From contig JAJFGL010000054.1 of assembly GCA_021776135.1 (NCBI GenBank), positions 1 to 64,000 on the forward strand: a stretch of DNA of 64,000 nucleotides, given 5' to 3'. This document shows positions 34,335-43,163 of this stretch, one piece after another. Below the pieces are notes generated by a model. It searched no databases, was not told where the DNA came from, and worked only from the letters and a program-made list of their open reading frames with translations. The position numbers and the translations under genes were made by a program. How positions within the stretch are numbered: position 1 is the stretch's first letter; each line of letters starts with the position of its first letter. This DNA comes from Kiloniellaceae bacterium (lineage in GTDB: Bacteria; Pseudomonadota; Alphaproteobacteria; Kiloniellales; J153).

Positions 34335-35561
34335 ATGCTCGATCCGGTTCTGACCCAGGAGTTGCCCAGCTTCGTCACCCACCTGGAATGCTCCATCACC
34401 GGCAAGCGCTATGAGGCGGACCGGGTGCAGGAACTTTCCGAGGCCGGGCGGCCGCTGCTGGTCCGCTACGACTTGGCGGCCCTGGCCAAGTCGATCGACA
34501 AGGAAACCCTCGCCGCCCGCACCACCGGTTTCTGGCGCTACCGGGAATTCCTGCCGGTGCGCCGGGCCGAAAACGTAGTCAGCCTGGGCGAGGTCGTGAC
34601 GCCACTGATACCCCTGGCCAACCTCAGCGGCGGTCAGGTGATCGTAAAGGACGAGGGGCGCCTGCCGACCGGCTCCTTCAAGGCCCGGGGCCTGGCCCTG
34701 GCGGTCGCCATGGCGAAGGAACTTGGCCTCTCGCACCTGGCCATGCCGACCAACGGCAACGCCGGGGCCGCCATGGCCGCCTATGCCAGCCACGCGGGTC
34801 TGCGCACGACCGTTTTCTGCCCCGACGACACGCCGGAAATCAATGTCTCCGAAATCGCGCTTCAGGGCGCGGCGGTCTACAAGGTCAACGGCCTCATCAA
34901 CGACTGCGGCAAGATCGTCGGCGCCGGCAAGACCTCCCCCGGCTGGTTCGATGTCTCGACCTTGAAGGAGCCCTACCGGATCGAAGGAAAGAAGACCATG
35001 GGCCTGGAACTGGCCGAGCAGTTCGGCTGGGACTTGCCGGACGTGATCTTCTATCCCACCGGTGGCGGCACCGGCCTGATCGGCATGTGGAAGGCCTTCG
35101 ACGAGCTGGAGGCCATGGGCTGGATCGGGCCCAAGCGCCCGCGCATGGTCGCCGTGCAGGCGACCGGCTGCGCCCCCATCGTCAAGGCCTACGAGGACGG
35201 CGTGGAACACGCGCCCCTGTGGGAAAACGCCCACACCATGGCGGCCGGCATACGGGTGCCAGTGGCGGTCGGCGATTTTCTGATCCTGCGCGCGGTGCGC
35301 GCCTCCGGCGGTTTCGCCATCGCGGTCACCGACGAGGCGATCGCGGCGGCCCTGAGCGAAGTCGCCGCCAAGGAAGGCTTGCTGCTGTGCCCGGAAGGGG
35401 CGGCGACCTATGCCGCCTACAAGGCCGCCCGGACGGACGGCCGCGTGAAAGACCACGAGACGACGATCCTGTTCAACTGCGCCACCGGCCTTAAATACCC
35501 CCTGCCCGCGGTCGACCGCCATATCGACAAGGACAACCTGCCGGACCTGGCGAGCCTTTAA
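34335..35561 (+). CDS. thrC: Threonine synthase
   Basis: 408 residues from the internal ATG; the frame upstream runs through a repeat. A PLP-dependent fold-type II enzyme that converts O-phosphohomoserine to threonine. The PLP Lys is in KDEGRLPTGSFKARGLALAV, and the phosphate/PLP-binding loops are PTNGNAGAAMAAYA and FYPTGGGTGLIGMWKAF. The N-terminal LECSITGKRYEAD matches the start of plant-type threonine synthases. A Thr/Ile-type ammonia-lyase is the main alternative, but length and N-terminus favour thrC. No other threonine-pathway gene is adjacent. Confidence 0.87.
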   Translation: MLDPVLTQELPSFVTHLECSITGKRYEADRVQELSEAGRPLLVRYDLAALAKSIDKETLAARTTGFWRYREFLPVRRAENVVSLGEVVTPLIPLANLSGGQVIVKDEGRLPTGSFKARGLALAVAMAKELGLSHLAMPTNGNAGAAMAAYASHAGLRTTVFCPDDTPEINVSEIALQGAAVYKVNGLINDCGKIVGAGKTSPGWFDVSTLKEPYRIEGKKTMGLELAEQFGWDLPDVIFYPTGGGTGLIGMWKAFDELEAMGWIGPKRPRMVAVQATGCAPIVKAYEDGVEHAPLWENAHTMAAGIRVPVAVGDFLILRAVRASGGFAIAVTDEAIAAALSEVAAKEGLLLCPEGAATYAAYKAARTDGRVKDHETTILFNCATGLKYPLPAVDRHIDKDNLPDLASL

Positions 35562-35677
35562 GTTTCCGCTCTAGTTTGTGTTAGAAGGCATTGAAATACA
35601 GTCGTTTTAACGTGCGGAAAGCCCAATTTTAAGCTAACCTAGCGGCCAATTCCAACCAGGGGAGCAAAGGGAAAACC

Positions 35678-36676
35678 ATGGCGATTCAACACCCTTACCT
35701 GCTGTTTCTCGGCGACGCGAAGGACCAACTGGCGGCCAAGACCGCCCAGGGCATTGCCCATTGGCGCCCGGAATGGTGCCTTGGGCAGCGGCGCCTCGAC
35801 GGCTGTCAGGCCGATCTGGGCCTGGCCGATATGACCCTGGAGCAAGCCTGGACGGCCGGCGCCAAGACCTTAGTGGTGGGGGTCGCGAACCGGGGTGGTG
35901 TGATTTCAGACGCTTGGACCGATGTGCTCGAGCGCGCCCTCATGCAGGGGTTCGATCTGGCCGCCGGACTGCATAACCGCCTGGCCGACGTGTCGAGCCT
36001 GGCCGCGATCGCGGCCCAGCATGGGCGTAAGCTGTTCGACGTCCGGCACCCGGACCGCGATTTCGAGGTCGCCAACGGCCGCAAGCGCAGCGGCAAGCGG
36101 CTCTTGACCGTGGGCACCGACTGCTCGGCCGGCAAGATGTACACCAGCCTAGCCCTGGAGCGGGAAATGCGCGCGCGCGGCATGAAGGCGGACCTGCGCG
36201 CCACCGGGCAGACCGGGATATTGATCGCCGGATCGGGGGTTTCCATCGACGCCGTGGTGGCCGACTTTATTTCCGGCGCGGTCGAATGGATTTCGCCCGC
36301 CAACGAGGCCGATCCGTGGGACCTGATCGAGGGCCAGGGGTCGCTGTTTCACGCCTCCTACGCCGGGGTCAGCCTGGGGCTACTCCACGGCGCCCAGGCC
36401 GATGCCCTGGTGCTATGCCATGAACCGACCCGCACGCACATGCGCGGCCTGCCCGAGTATCCCCTGCCCGAGTTGAAGACCTGCATGGCGGCGAACCTGG
36501 CGGCGGCGCGGCTGACCAATCCGGCGGCGCGCTTCGTCGGGGTGTCGGTCAATACCTCGCACATGGCGGCGGGCGAAGCCGAGCCCTATTTGCGGCACCT
36601 TGAGGAACACCTGGACCTGCCCGCCGTCGATGCCTTCAAGGACGGCGTCGCCCCGATCTTGGAACGGCTCGATTAA
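35678..36676 (+). CDS. dgcN: D-glutamate N-acetyltransferase DgcN (DUF1611)
   Basis: 332 residues. DUF1611 architecture with an N-terminal Rossmann-like domain (LLFLGDAKDQLAAKTAQGIAHW) and a P-loop-like C-terminal domain (RLLTVGTDCSAGKMYTSLALEREM). DgcN was described as the enzyme that acetylates D-glutamate in a D-Glu catabolic pathway with DgcA, and the two genes are paired in the same order here, overlapping by one base. The pathway would deliver N-acetyl-L-glutamate for ordinary catabolism. No regulator or transporter is adjacent. Confidence 0.85.
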   Translation: MAIQHPYLLFLGDAKDQLAAKTAQGIAHWRPEWCLGQRRLDGCQADLGLADMTLEQAWTAGAKTLVVGVANRGGVISDAWTDVLERALMQGFDLAAGLHNRLADVSSLAAIAAQHGRKLFDVRHPDRDFEVANGRKRSGKRLLTVGTDCSAGKMYTSLALEREMRARGMKADLRATGQTGILIAGSGVSIDAVVADFISGAVEWISPANEADPWDLIEGQGSLFHASYAGVSLGLLHGAQADALVLCHEPTRTHMRGLPEYPLPELKTCMAANLAAARLTNPAARFVGVSVNTSHMAAGEAEPYLRHLEEHLDLPAVDAFKDGVAPILERLD

Positions 36677-37653
36677 TGATCTTGCGCGTGCGCCGGGAAA
36701 CCTGGCCGATCCGCGGCAGCTTCGCCATATCGCGCGGCAGCAGCAGCGAATCCGTGGCCGTGGTCGCCGAGGTATCCTCCGGCGGTAAGCTGGGCCGGGG
36801 CGAGTGCATGCCCTACACCCGCTACGGCGAAACCGTGGACGGCGTCATCGCGGCCCTCGAAGCCATGGCGCCGCGGCTGGCCAAGGGCCTGGACCGGCTC
36901 GGCCTGCAAGACGCCCTGCCGGCGGGCGCCGCGCGCAACGCCCTGGACTGCGCGTTCTGGGATCTGGAGGCCAAGCAGGCGGGGCACCGGGTGTGGCAGC
37001 TTGCCGGCCTGCCAGCGCCGGAACCCCTGGTAACCGCCTACACCCTGTCGCTGGATAGTCCCGAAGCCATGGGCCGGAGCGCGGCGGAAAACGCAAGCCG
37101 ACCGCTCCTGAAGCTGAAGCTCGCCGGGCCCGGCGACCTAGCGCGGGTCGAGGCGGTGCGGGCGAACGCGCCATCGTCACGGCTCATCATCGATGCCAAT
37201 GAGGCTTGGACACCGGCGGATTATCGGGAACTGGCGCCGCGCCTGGACAAGCTCGGCGTCGAATTGATCGAGCAACCGCTGCCCGCAGGTAAAGACGAAG
37301 CGCTCGCGGACTTGGAACATCCGGTTCCGGTCTGCGCCGACGAATCCTGCCATGACACCGCGTCCCTGGCCAAGCTCGAGGGCCGCTACGAGGCGGTCAA
37401 TATCAAGCTCGACAAGACCGGCGGCCTGACCGAAGCGCTCAAGCTCAAACAGGCCGCGCAAGCGCAAGGCTACAAGATCATGGTCGGCTGTATGCTGGGC
37501 ACGTCCCTAGCCATGGCGCCCGCAACCCTGGTCGCCCAAGGCGCGCAAGTCGTCGATCTGGATGGGCCGCTGTTACTCGAACGCGACCGGGACGACGGCC
37601 TGGTCTTCAAGGGCAGCACGATCGAGCCCTTCGGCCCTGCCCTCTGGGGTTAG
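36676..37653 (+). CDS. dgcA: N-acetyl-D-glutamate racemase DgcA (dipeptide epimerase-like, enolase superfamily)
   Basis: 325 residues. The enolase-superfamily barrel is complete: the KxK catalytic pair in PLLKLKLAG, metal ligands in LIIDANEAW, ELIEQPLP and VCADESCHD, the second catalytic Lys in VNIKLDKTGGL, and a final IMVGCMLGTSLAMAPA. Dipeptide epimerases share this layout; pairing with dgcN argues for racemisation of N-acetyl-D-glutamate. The start is coupled to the dgcN stop (TAATG). The stop codon lies in a perfect 18-base palindrome shared with the convergent gene. Confidence 0.85.
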   Translation: MILRVRRETWPIRGSFAISRGSSSESVAVVAEVSSGGKLGRGECMPYTRYGETVDGVIAALEAMAPRLAKGLDRLGLQDALPAGAARNALDCAFWDLEAKQAGHRVWQLAGLPAPEPLVTAYTLSLDSPEAMGRSAAENASRPLLKLKLAGPGDLARVEAVRANAPSSRLIIDANEAWTPADYRELAPRLDKLGVELIEQPLPAGKDEALADLEHPVPVCADESCHDTASLAKLEGRYEAVNIKLDKTGGLTEALKLKQAAQAQGYKIMVGCMLGTSLAMAPATLVAQGAQVVDLDGPLLLERDRDDGLVFKGSTIEPFGPALWG

Positions 37654-37667
37654 CTAACGTTAGCTAA
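37650..37667. terminator. Perfect 18-base palindrome over two convergent stop codons
   Basis: TTAGCTAACGTTAGCTAA is its own reverse complement and contains the stop codons of dgcA and of the convergent 113-residue gene. It may serve as a bidirectional end signal or a protein-binding site. Confidence 0.55.
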
Positions 37668-38005
37668 TCCGAATGGCGCGCCTTGCGGCCGCCCCGGCGG
37701 CGCGCGGATTTGGGCCGGCACATATGCGCATCCAGCCGCGCCTGTGAATAGCTGGCGGTTTCGCGCAGCAGTTTCACCAAGTCGCCGCAAGCGCCCTCGG
37801 GCGCCGGGCCTTCCACCAGGCCGTATTTCTTTAACACCGCGCGCGCCGCCACCGCCGGATCTTGAGTGTCGCCCAGGCGCAGGGTCCAGCCGAGCAAGGC
37901 GTCCTGGGCCGGGCCCTCGAACTCGGCGCCCATGTTCAAGATCTCGCCGACGATGCCGCCCGGATCCTCGGGCGCGTGATACTTCGAGGTATAGGTGACC
38001 GCCAT
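37664..38005 (-). CDS. Small uncharacterised protein, 113 residues
   Basis: The sequence MAVTYTSKYHAPEDPGGIVGEILNMGAEFEGPAQDALLGWTLRLGDTQDPAVAARAVLKKYGLVEG suggests a compact helical protein; the last 20 residues are a basic tail (RPKSARRRGGRKARHSD) that could contact nucleic acid. I do not recognise a family. It starts 3 bases after the methyltransferase stop, so the two are co-transcribed and may act together. Confidence 0.7.
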   Translation of the reverse strand: MAVTYTSKYHAPEDPGGIVGEILNMGAEFEGPAQDALLGWTLRLGDTQDPAVAARAVLKKYGLVEGPAPEGACGDLVKLLRETASYSQARLDAHMCRPKSARRRGGRKARHSD

Positions 38006-38008
38006 GGC

Positions 38009-38704
38009 TTAACGGCGCCGGCGCAGGATATTGAGCCGGGTCGGTTGGTCGAAGTGAAAGGCGCCGCCGCGCTCCTCGGCATGGGCCTCAAAGGATGCGC
38101 GCAGCTCGTCTTCCAGGGACTCGACCTTGGCCCGGCGGCGCTCATCGACCGCGATCGTATGATCGCGAAACTGCGCGAAGCTATCGTACTTGAAGGGCGC
38201 CAGATAGGTCAGTTCCCGTTCCGCCTCGAACAATGGCCCCTGGGCCGCCGTTCGCAGGGCGTCGTAGGCCTTGGCGCGGACAAGGGTTTCGTCGTCGATC
38301 AGGCGGCCGAGTTCGAATCTGGCGCCCTCGGCGACCGGCTCCGAGATATACAAGACGCCGCCCGGTTTCAGCACCCGCGCGGCTTCCTCGAAGGCTTTTT
38401 CGTGCAACTCGCCCGGCACATGATGCAGGGAGTTGAAGAAGACCACCACGTCGAAGGCGCTATCTTCCAGGGGTAAGGATTCGGCGCCGGCCTGCTTGTA
38501 ATCCTCGTCGCCGGCGGGGTCGGCTTCCTGGGCCCGCGCCACCTGGTTCGGCGAAGGCTCAATGCCGGTAACCCGCGCCCCCAGGCGCGTCATCAACCGC
38601 ACCAGCCCCCCATCGCCGCAGCCCACATCGGCCACCCGCGCGCCCTTGAGGTCGAGAGTCTCGGCGATAACGTCTTTATGCTTACGATGTGCTGGAGGGG
38701 GCAT
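38009..38704 (-). CDS. Class I SAM-dependent methyltransferase (UbiE-like)
   Basis: 231 residues. Motif I ARVADVGCGDGGLVRLMTRLG lies at about residues 22-42, motif II VTGIEPSPNQVARA, then FDVVVFFNSLHHVPGELHEKAFEEAARVLKPGGVLYISEP, as in small-molecule Methyltransf_11 enzymes. The C-terminal third (LTYLAPFKYDSFAQFRDHTIAVDERRRAKVE) is specific and probably shapes the acceptor site. Acceptor unknown. It leads a two-gene operon with the 113-residue protein. Confidence 0.85.
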   Translation of the reverse strand: MPPPAHRKHKDVIAETLDLKGARVADVGCGDGGLVRLMTRLGARVTGIEPSPNQVARAQEADPAGDEDYKQAGAESLPLEDSAFDVVVFFNSLHHVPGELHEKAFEEAARVLKPGGVLYISEPVAEGARFELGRLIDDETLVRAKAYDALRTAAQGPLFEAERELTYLAPFKYDSFAQFRDHTIAVDERRRAKVESLEDELRASFEAHAEERGGAFHFDQPTRLNILRRRR

Positions 38705-38710
38705 TATTTA

Positions 38711-38866
38711 TTCACCACAAAGGCGCGAAGACACAAAGGAACGCGAAGAAGCAAGAGTTGCGATTTACCGGATCAGGCGTTCGGTTCCATCCTTTATCGG
38801 GGGAACGTTGAATTTTATCAAGAACCCTTTGGGGCTTCTTCGCGTCTTCGCGTCTTTGCGGTGAAA
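38711..38866. repeat. CCACAAAGG-type inverted repeat
   Basis: TTCACCACAAAGGCGCGAAG (38711-38730) and the facing CGCGTCTTTGCGGTGAAA (38849-38866) bracket about 120 unrelated bases between the divergent methyltransferase and acyl-CoA dehydrogenase genes. Confidence 0.8.
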
Positions 38867-38933
38867 TACTTTTACTGCACCAACCATTCTGCCCGCTCTT
38901 GCAGGGCGGTGGCAAACGGTTAGGCTCGGGGCC

Positions 38934-40106
38934 ATGGCCGAGGATGACGGACAGGATTTTCCAGAGATACGCCAGGGCGTGCGGGCCTTGTGCGCGGACT
39001 ATCCTGGCGCCTATTGGCGGGCCCTGGACCGGGAGCGGGCCTATCCCAAGGCTTTCGTCGCGGCCCTGACGGGCGCCGGTTATCTGGCCGCCCTGATCCC
39101 GGAGGACTACGGCGGCAGCGGCCTGCCGCTTTCCGCCGCCGCCGCGATCCTGGAGGAAATTCACGCCAGCGGCGGCAACGGCGGCGCCTGCCACGCCCAG
39201 ATGTACATCATGGGCACGATCCTGCGTCACGGCAGCGCGGCACAGAAAAATCAATGGCTCCCGGAAATCGCCGCCGGACGCTTGCGCCTGCAAGCCTTCG
39301 GGGTGAGCGAGCCTTCCAGCGGCACCGATACCCTGAGCCTGACAACCACGGCGCGCCGCGACGGCGATCATTACATCGTCAAGGGTCAGAAGGTTTGGAC
39401 CAGCCGGGCCGAACATTCCGATCTCATGTTGTTGCTGGCCCGCACGACGGCCAAGGAGGAGGTCAAGCGCAAGGGCGACGGCCTCTCGGTCCTGGTGGTC
39501 GATCTGCGCGAAGCCACCCAAGGGGAATCGCCGCCCGTGGTGGTCCAGCCCATCCGCACCATGATCAACCACGCCACCACCGAGGTCTTCATCGACAACC
39601 TGCGCGTGCCCGCCGAAAACCTGATCGGCGAGGAAGGGCGCGGCTTCCGCTACGTTCTCGACGGCATGAACGCGGAACGCATCCTGATCGCCGCCGAGTG
39701 CCTGGGCGACGCGCGCTGGTTCATCGAAACGGCCCGGACCTATGCCTGCGAGCGTAAAGTCTTCGGGCGCCCTATCGGCCAAAACCAGGGCGTCCAGTTC
39801 CCCATCGCCCGCGCCTATGCGCAAAGCCAGGCCGCCACCCTCATGGTGCGCCAGGCGGCGGCCTTGTTCGAGGCGGGCAAGCCCTGCGGCGCCGAGGCCA
39901 ACATGGCCAAGCTGCTGGCCTCCGAAGCCTCCTGGGCGGCGGCGGAAGCCTGCCTGCAAACCCACGGCGGCTACGGCTTCGCCGAGGAATACGATGTCGA
40001 GCGCAAATACCGCGAGGCGCGCCTCTATCAAGTCGCGCCCATATCCACCAACCTCATCCTGGCCTACATCGCCGAGCACGTCCTCGGCCTGCCCCGGTCG
40101 TATTGA
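38934..40106 (+). CDS. Acyl-CoA dehydrogenase
   Basis: 390 residues. FAD-dependent family pattern: LQAFGVSEPSSGTDTLSLTTTARRDGDHYIVKGQKVWTSRAEHSDLMLLLART, the FAD-contact ACERKVFGRPIGQNQGVQFPIA, and QTHGGYGFAEEYDVERKYREARLYQVAPISTNL at the C-terminus. It oxidises an acyl-CoA at C2-C3. It heads a four-gene operon whose start and stop codons overlap throughout, with a CoA-transferase that would make the substrate thioester and a hot-dog dehydratase/hydratase that would act next. A branched or dicarboxylic acid is likely but the exact acid is unknown. Confidence 0.92.
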   Translation: MAEDDGQDFPEIRQGVRALCADYPGAYWRALDRERAYPKAFVAALTGAGYLAALIPEDYGGSGLPLSAAAAILEEIHASGGNGGACHAQMYIMGTILRHGSAAQKNQWLPEIAAGRLRLQAFGVSEPSSGTDTLSLTTTARRDGDHYIVKGQKVWTSRAEHSDLMLLLARTTAKEEVKRKGDGLSVLVVDLREATQGESPPVVVQPIRTMINHATTEVFIDNLRVPAENLIGEEGRGFRYVLDGMNAERILIAAECLGDARWFIETARTYACERKVFGRPIGQNQGVQFPIARAYAQSQAATLMVRQAAALFEAGKPCGAEANMAKLLASEASWAAAEACLQTHGGYGFAEEYDVERKYREARLYQVAPISTNLILAYIAEHVLGLPRSY

Positions 40107-41227
40107 TGGCAAAACCCCTCAACGGCCTCCTCGTCGTATCCCTGGAACAGGCGGTGGCGGCGCCCTATTGCGCGTCGCGCCTGGCCGACGCGGGGGCGCG
40201 GGTGATAAAGGTCGAGCGGCCGGAAGGGGATTTCGCGCGCGGTTACGACCGGGTGGCCAAGGGCCAGAGCACCTACTTCGTGTGGCTCAACCGGGGCAAG
40301 GAATCCATCGCCCTTAATATCAAGGACGCGGGCGACAAGGCCCTGCTGGACCGCCTGATCGCGCGCGCCGATGTTTTTATTCAAAACCTGGCGCCCGGCG
40401 CGGCGGCGCGCGCCGGCCTTGCCAGCACCGAATTGCGCGCCCGGCACCCACGCCTCGTCACGGTGGATATCAGCGGCTATGGCGAGGACGGTCCCTATGC
40501 CCGCATGAAGGCTTACGACCTGCTGGTACAGGCGGAAACCGGCCTGGCGGCGGTGACCGGGCGGCCCGAGGGGCCGGGCCGGGTCGGGGTTTCGGTCTGC
40601 GACATCGGTGCCGGCATGTATGCCTACATGGCGGTGCTGGAAGCCCTGATCGCACGCGGCATAACCGGCCAAGGACGCGGCATCGCGGTGTCCTTGTTCG
40701 ATGCCCTGGCCGATTGGATGAACGTGCCCTATTTGCATCAGGTTTACGGCGGCCGGGCGCCAGAGCGCCTGGGCCTCAACCATCCTGGCATCGCGCCTTA
40801 CGGCGTCTATGCCGCCGGCGACAGGGGCGAGGTCGTGATCTCGATCCAGAACGAGCGCGAATGGGTCCGTCTCTGCGCCGAGGTCTTCCAATGCCCAGAG
40901 ATGGCCAGCGATCCGCGTTTCAAGGACAACCCGGCGCGGGTCGCCCAGCGGCGCGAGTTGGACGCGGAGATAGCCGCCGCCTTGAAGCCCTTGACCCGCG
41001 TGCAACTGATCGAGCGCCTGCGCGCGGCTGATATAGCCTATGGCGCGGTCAATTCCGTCGCCGATCTGGCCGCGCACCCGCAACTGCGTCTAACAGAGGT
41101 GGAGACGCCGGGCGGCAAGATCGAGATCGTCGCGCCCCCGGCACGCGGCGGGGAATCTGAATCTTACGGCCCGGTGCCCGCCCTCGACCAACAGGGCGCG
41201 GCGATCCGGCGGGAGTTCGCGCCATGA
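40106..41227 (+). CDS. Family III (CaiB/BaiF) CoA-transferase
   Basis: 373 residues starting at the ATG that overlaps the previous stop (TGATG). The CaiB fold is clear: LNGLLVVSLEQAVAAPYCASRLADAGARVIKVERPEGDFARGYD, LNRGKESIALNIKD, and the catalytic Asp in GYGEDGPYARMKAYDLLVQAETGL. It moves CoA from a donor thioester to a carboxylic acid. Co-expression with an acyl-CoA dehydrogenase and a mesaconyl-CoA-hydratase-like protein suggests activation of a methyl-branched or unsaturated dicarboxylate. Confidence 0.9.
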   Translation: MAKPLNGLLVVSLEQAVAAPYCASRLADAGARVIKVERPEGDFARGYDRVAKGQSTYFVWLNRGKESIALNIKDAGDKALLDRLIARADVFIQNLAPGAAARAGLASTELRARHPRLVTVDISGYGEDGPYARMKAYDLLVQAETGLAAVTGRPEGPGRVGVSVCDIGAGMYAYMAVLEALIARGITGQGRGIAVSLFDALADWMNVPYLHQVYGGRAPERLGLNHPGIAPYGVYAAGDRGEVVISIQNEREWVRLCAEVFQCPEMASDPRFKDNPARVAQRRELDAEIAAALKPLTRVQLIERLRAADIAYGAVNSVADLAAHPQLRLTEVETPGGKIEIVAPPARGGESESYGPVPALDQQGAAIRREFAP

Positions 41228-42102
41228 CCGCCCCTATCGACACGGACGCCTGGCGGCAATGGGCCGGGCGCGAGCAGACCCTAACCGATACAATCCACCC
41301 TGACCGCGCCCGCGCCTGGCAGATAAGCCTGGACGAAGAGGGCGAAGCTTTAAAGGCCGGCGATGCCCTGCCGCCCCTGTGGCACTGGCTGTATTTCTGG
41401 ACCTTGGCGCCGGCTTCGGCGCTTGGCCCCGACGGCCATGCGGCGCGGGGCGGGTTCCTGCCGCCGATCGAGCTGCCCCGGCGCATGTGGGCGGGCAGCC
41501 GAGTCAGCTTCCACCGGCCCCTGCCCCTGGGCGCGGCGGCCACCTGCCATTCCAAGATCGCGGACATCCGCTTCAAGACGGGGCGCAGCGGCCATCTCGC
41601 CTTCGTGACCGTGCGTCACGAAGTCAGCACCCAGGGCACGCTGTGCATCGCCGACGAGCACGATATCGTGTACCGCGAGGCCGCCAAGCCCGGCAGTAAG
41701 GCGGATAGTGGCGAAGACGCGCCGCTGGACGCTACTTGGACCCGCGAGATCGTGCCCGATCCGGTCCTGCTGTTCCGCTATTCGGCCCTGACCTTCAACG
41801 GCCACCGCATTCACTACGACCGGCCCTATGCCACCGGGGTCGAGGGCTATCCGGGCCTGATCGTGCATGGGCCGCTGCTGGCCACCCTCATGGTCGAGTT
41901 GGCGCGTGCCGCGCGTCCGGAGTCGGCTATCGCCAAGTTCCAGTTCCGCGCCCTAAGCCCGATCTTCGACACCGCCTCCTTCACCGTGGCGGGAAGCTTG
42001 GACGACGACGGGCAAGGCGCCGACCTCTGGATCGCCAATCCGCAAGGCAAGCTCGCCATGCGCGGGCGGATCGATTTCGCTAAAAGGAGAAATACAACAT
42101 GA
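41224..42102 (+). CDS. MaoC-like/HTD2-type hot-dog dehydratase (mesaconyl-C4-CoA hydratase-like)
   Basis: 292 residues with a 4-base ATGA overlap. An N-terminal FAS1-type dehydratase half (RMWAGSRVSFHRPLPLGAAATCHSKIADIRFKTGRSGHLAFVTVRHEV) and a C-terminal half with YSALTFNGHRIHYDRPYATGVEGYPGLIVHGPLLATLM, which carries the probable catalytic His/Asp. This combination is found in mesaconyl-C4-CoA hydratases and in mitochondrial HTD2. It probably hydrates the enoyl-CoA made by the dehydrogenase or dehydrates a hydroxyacyl-CoA. Confidence 0.85.
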   Translation: MTAPIDTDAWRQWAGREQTLTDTIHPDRARAWQISLDEEGEALKAGDALPPLWHWLYFWTLAPASALGPDGHAARGGFLPPIELPRRMWAGSRVSFHRPLPLGAAATCHSKIADIRFKTGRSGHLAFVTVRHEVSTQGTLCIADEHDIVYREAAKPGSKADSGEDAPLDATWTREIVPDPVLLFRYSALTFNGHRIHYDRPYATGVEGYPGLIVHGPLLATLMVELARAARPESAIAKFQFRALSPIFDTASFTVAGSLDDDGQGADLWIANPQGKLAMRGRIDFAKRRNTT

Positions 42103-42494
42103 AAATCAACGGCGGGTGCCATTGCGGGTTTATCGCCTATGAGGCCGAGGTCGATCCGGAGCAGGTCATAGTTTGCCACTGCACGGATTGCCAGACTCTC
42201 TCCGGCGCGCCCTTTCGCACCGTGGTGTTCGCCCAGGAAGACAACTTCAAGCTAACCTCGGGGACGCTCAAGGTTTACCTCAAGATCGCCGACAGCGGGA
42301 ATGAGCGCGAGCAGACCTTTTGCCCGGAGTGCGGCACGCCGGTCTATTCCGCGCCCCATGGCGGCATTTCCCGGCTCCTTGGGATCCGGGTCGGATCGGT
42401 CAAGCAACGCGATGAACTGGTGCCGAAGTCGAAGTATTTCGGCAAATCGGCCCAGACTTGGTTGGGCATTCTGGACTCCCTGCCCGCTGCCTAA
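42099..42494 (+). CDS. GFA-family zinc protein
   Basis: 131 residues, overlapping the previous gene by 4 bases. Three Cys motifs of the glutathione-dependent formaldehyde-activating family: GGCHCGFIAYE, VCHCTDCQTLSGAPF and TFCPECGTPVYS, each expected to hold zinc. The family name reflects a founding activity that does not apply to most members; a metal-bound small-molecule or stress role is typical. Its end overlaps the end of the convergent lytic transglycosylase gene by 4 bases. Confidence 0.9.
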   Translation: MKINGGCHCGFIAYEAEVDPEQVIVCHCTDCQTLSGAPFRTVVFAQEDNFKLTSGTLKVYLKIADSGNEREQTFCPECGTPVYSAPHGGISRLLGIRVGSVKQRDELVPKSKYFGKSAQTWLGILDSLPAA

Positions 42495-43096
42495 GACTCC
42501 GAACGTTTGCGCCGTTCAGCTTGCGCGGCGCGGCGGCGGTCCTGAAACAGGGTGCGATAGACCTTGACCCGATAGGGGCCGCTCAGCGTCGGGGTGTTGG
42601 AGTGATAGTTCCCCACAGCGCGGGTCCAGGAGCCCCAGGTCTTCCTGAAATCGAGCAGGATACGCGCCGCGGCCGCGGTGTTGATGGCCGGGTCGAAGGC
42701 CGCCGCCAGACTGTCGAAGACTTCCGGGTGATAATATAGATTGATCTGCATGCAGCCGACATCGATATTGCGGACCCCGCGCGCCCTGAGGGCCTCGACC
42801 TCGGCCACGGCCGCCGCCTTACTGGACAGATACCGCCCCCGCCCCTCGGCCATAACGGTCCAAGGCCAGGCAATTACTTCCCCTTCCGCCTTGCGGTAAC
42901 GCCCGGTCTCAACCTTGGCGATGGCCCGCAGCAGGCCCGCCGGCAGGCGGTGCGCGGCCTCCGCCACGGCGGCGTGACGGGCGCAAAAGTCCCATGGGGA
43001 GGGCGCCGCGCCGGCCTTGGCCGGCAAGGCCCATCCAAGCCAGGTAAGCGCGATCCCCAGGGCCCAGGCGGCCAAGATACTGGTGCGGTTCTGCAT
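42491..43096 (-). CDS. Periplasmic lytic transglycosylase (SLT domain)
   Basis: 201 residues from the ATG that gives a clean signal peptide (MQNRTSILAAWALGIALTWLGWALPAKAGA). SLT-like core: LPAGLLRAIAKVETGRY with the catalytic Glu, VRNIDVGCMQINLYYHP and FDPAINTAAAARILLDFRKTWGSWTRAVGNYHS, matching the ES-GLMQI-AxxY pattern of family 1 transglycosylases. It cleaves peptidoglycan glycans. The C-terminus is basic (RRRAAQAERRKRSES). An upstream 40-residue extension is unlikely. Confidence 0.87.
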   Translation of the reverse strand: MQNRTSILAAWALGIALTWLGWALPAKAGAAPSPWDFCARHAAVAEAAHRLPAGLLRAIAKVETGRYRKAEGEVIAWPWTVMAEGRGRYLSSKAAAVAEVEALRARGVRNIDVGCMQINLYYHPEVFDSLAAAFDPAINTAAAARILLDFRKTWGSWTRAVGNYHSNTPTLSGPYRVKVYRTLFQDRRRAAQAERRKRSES

Positions 43097-43163
43097 TGTC
43101 CGGATTCGATGCAGGTGCCGTGCCAAGAAATACAGGCCCTTATCACAGAAAGGACACGCCCCC

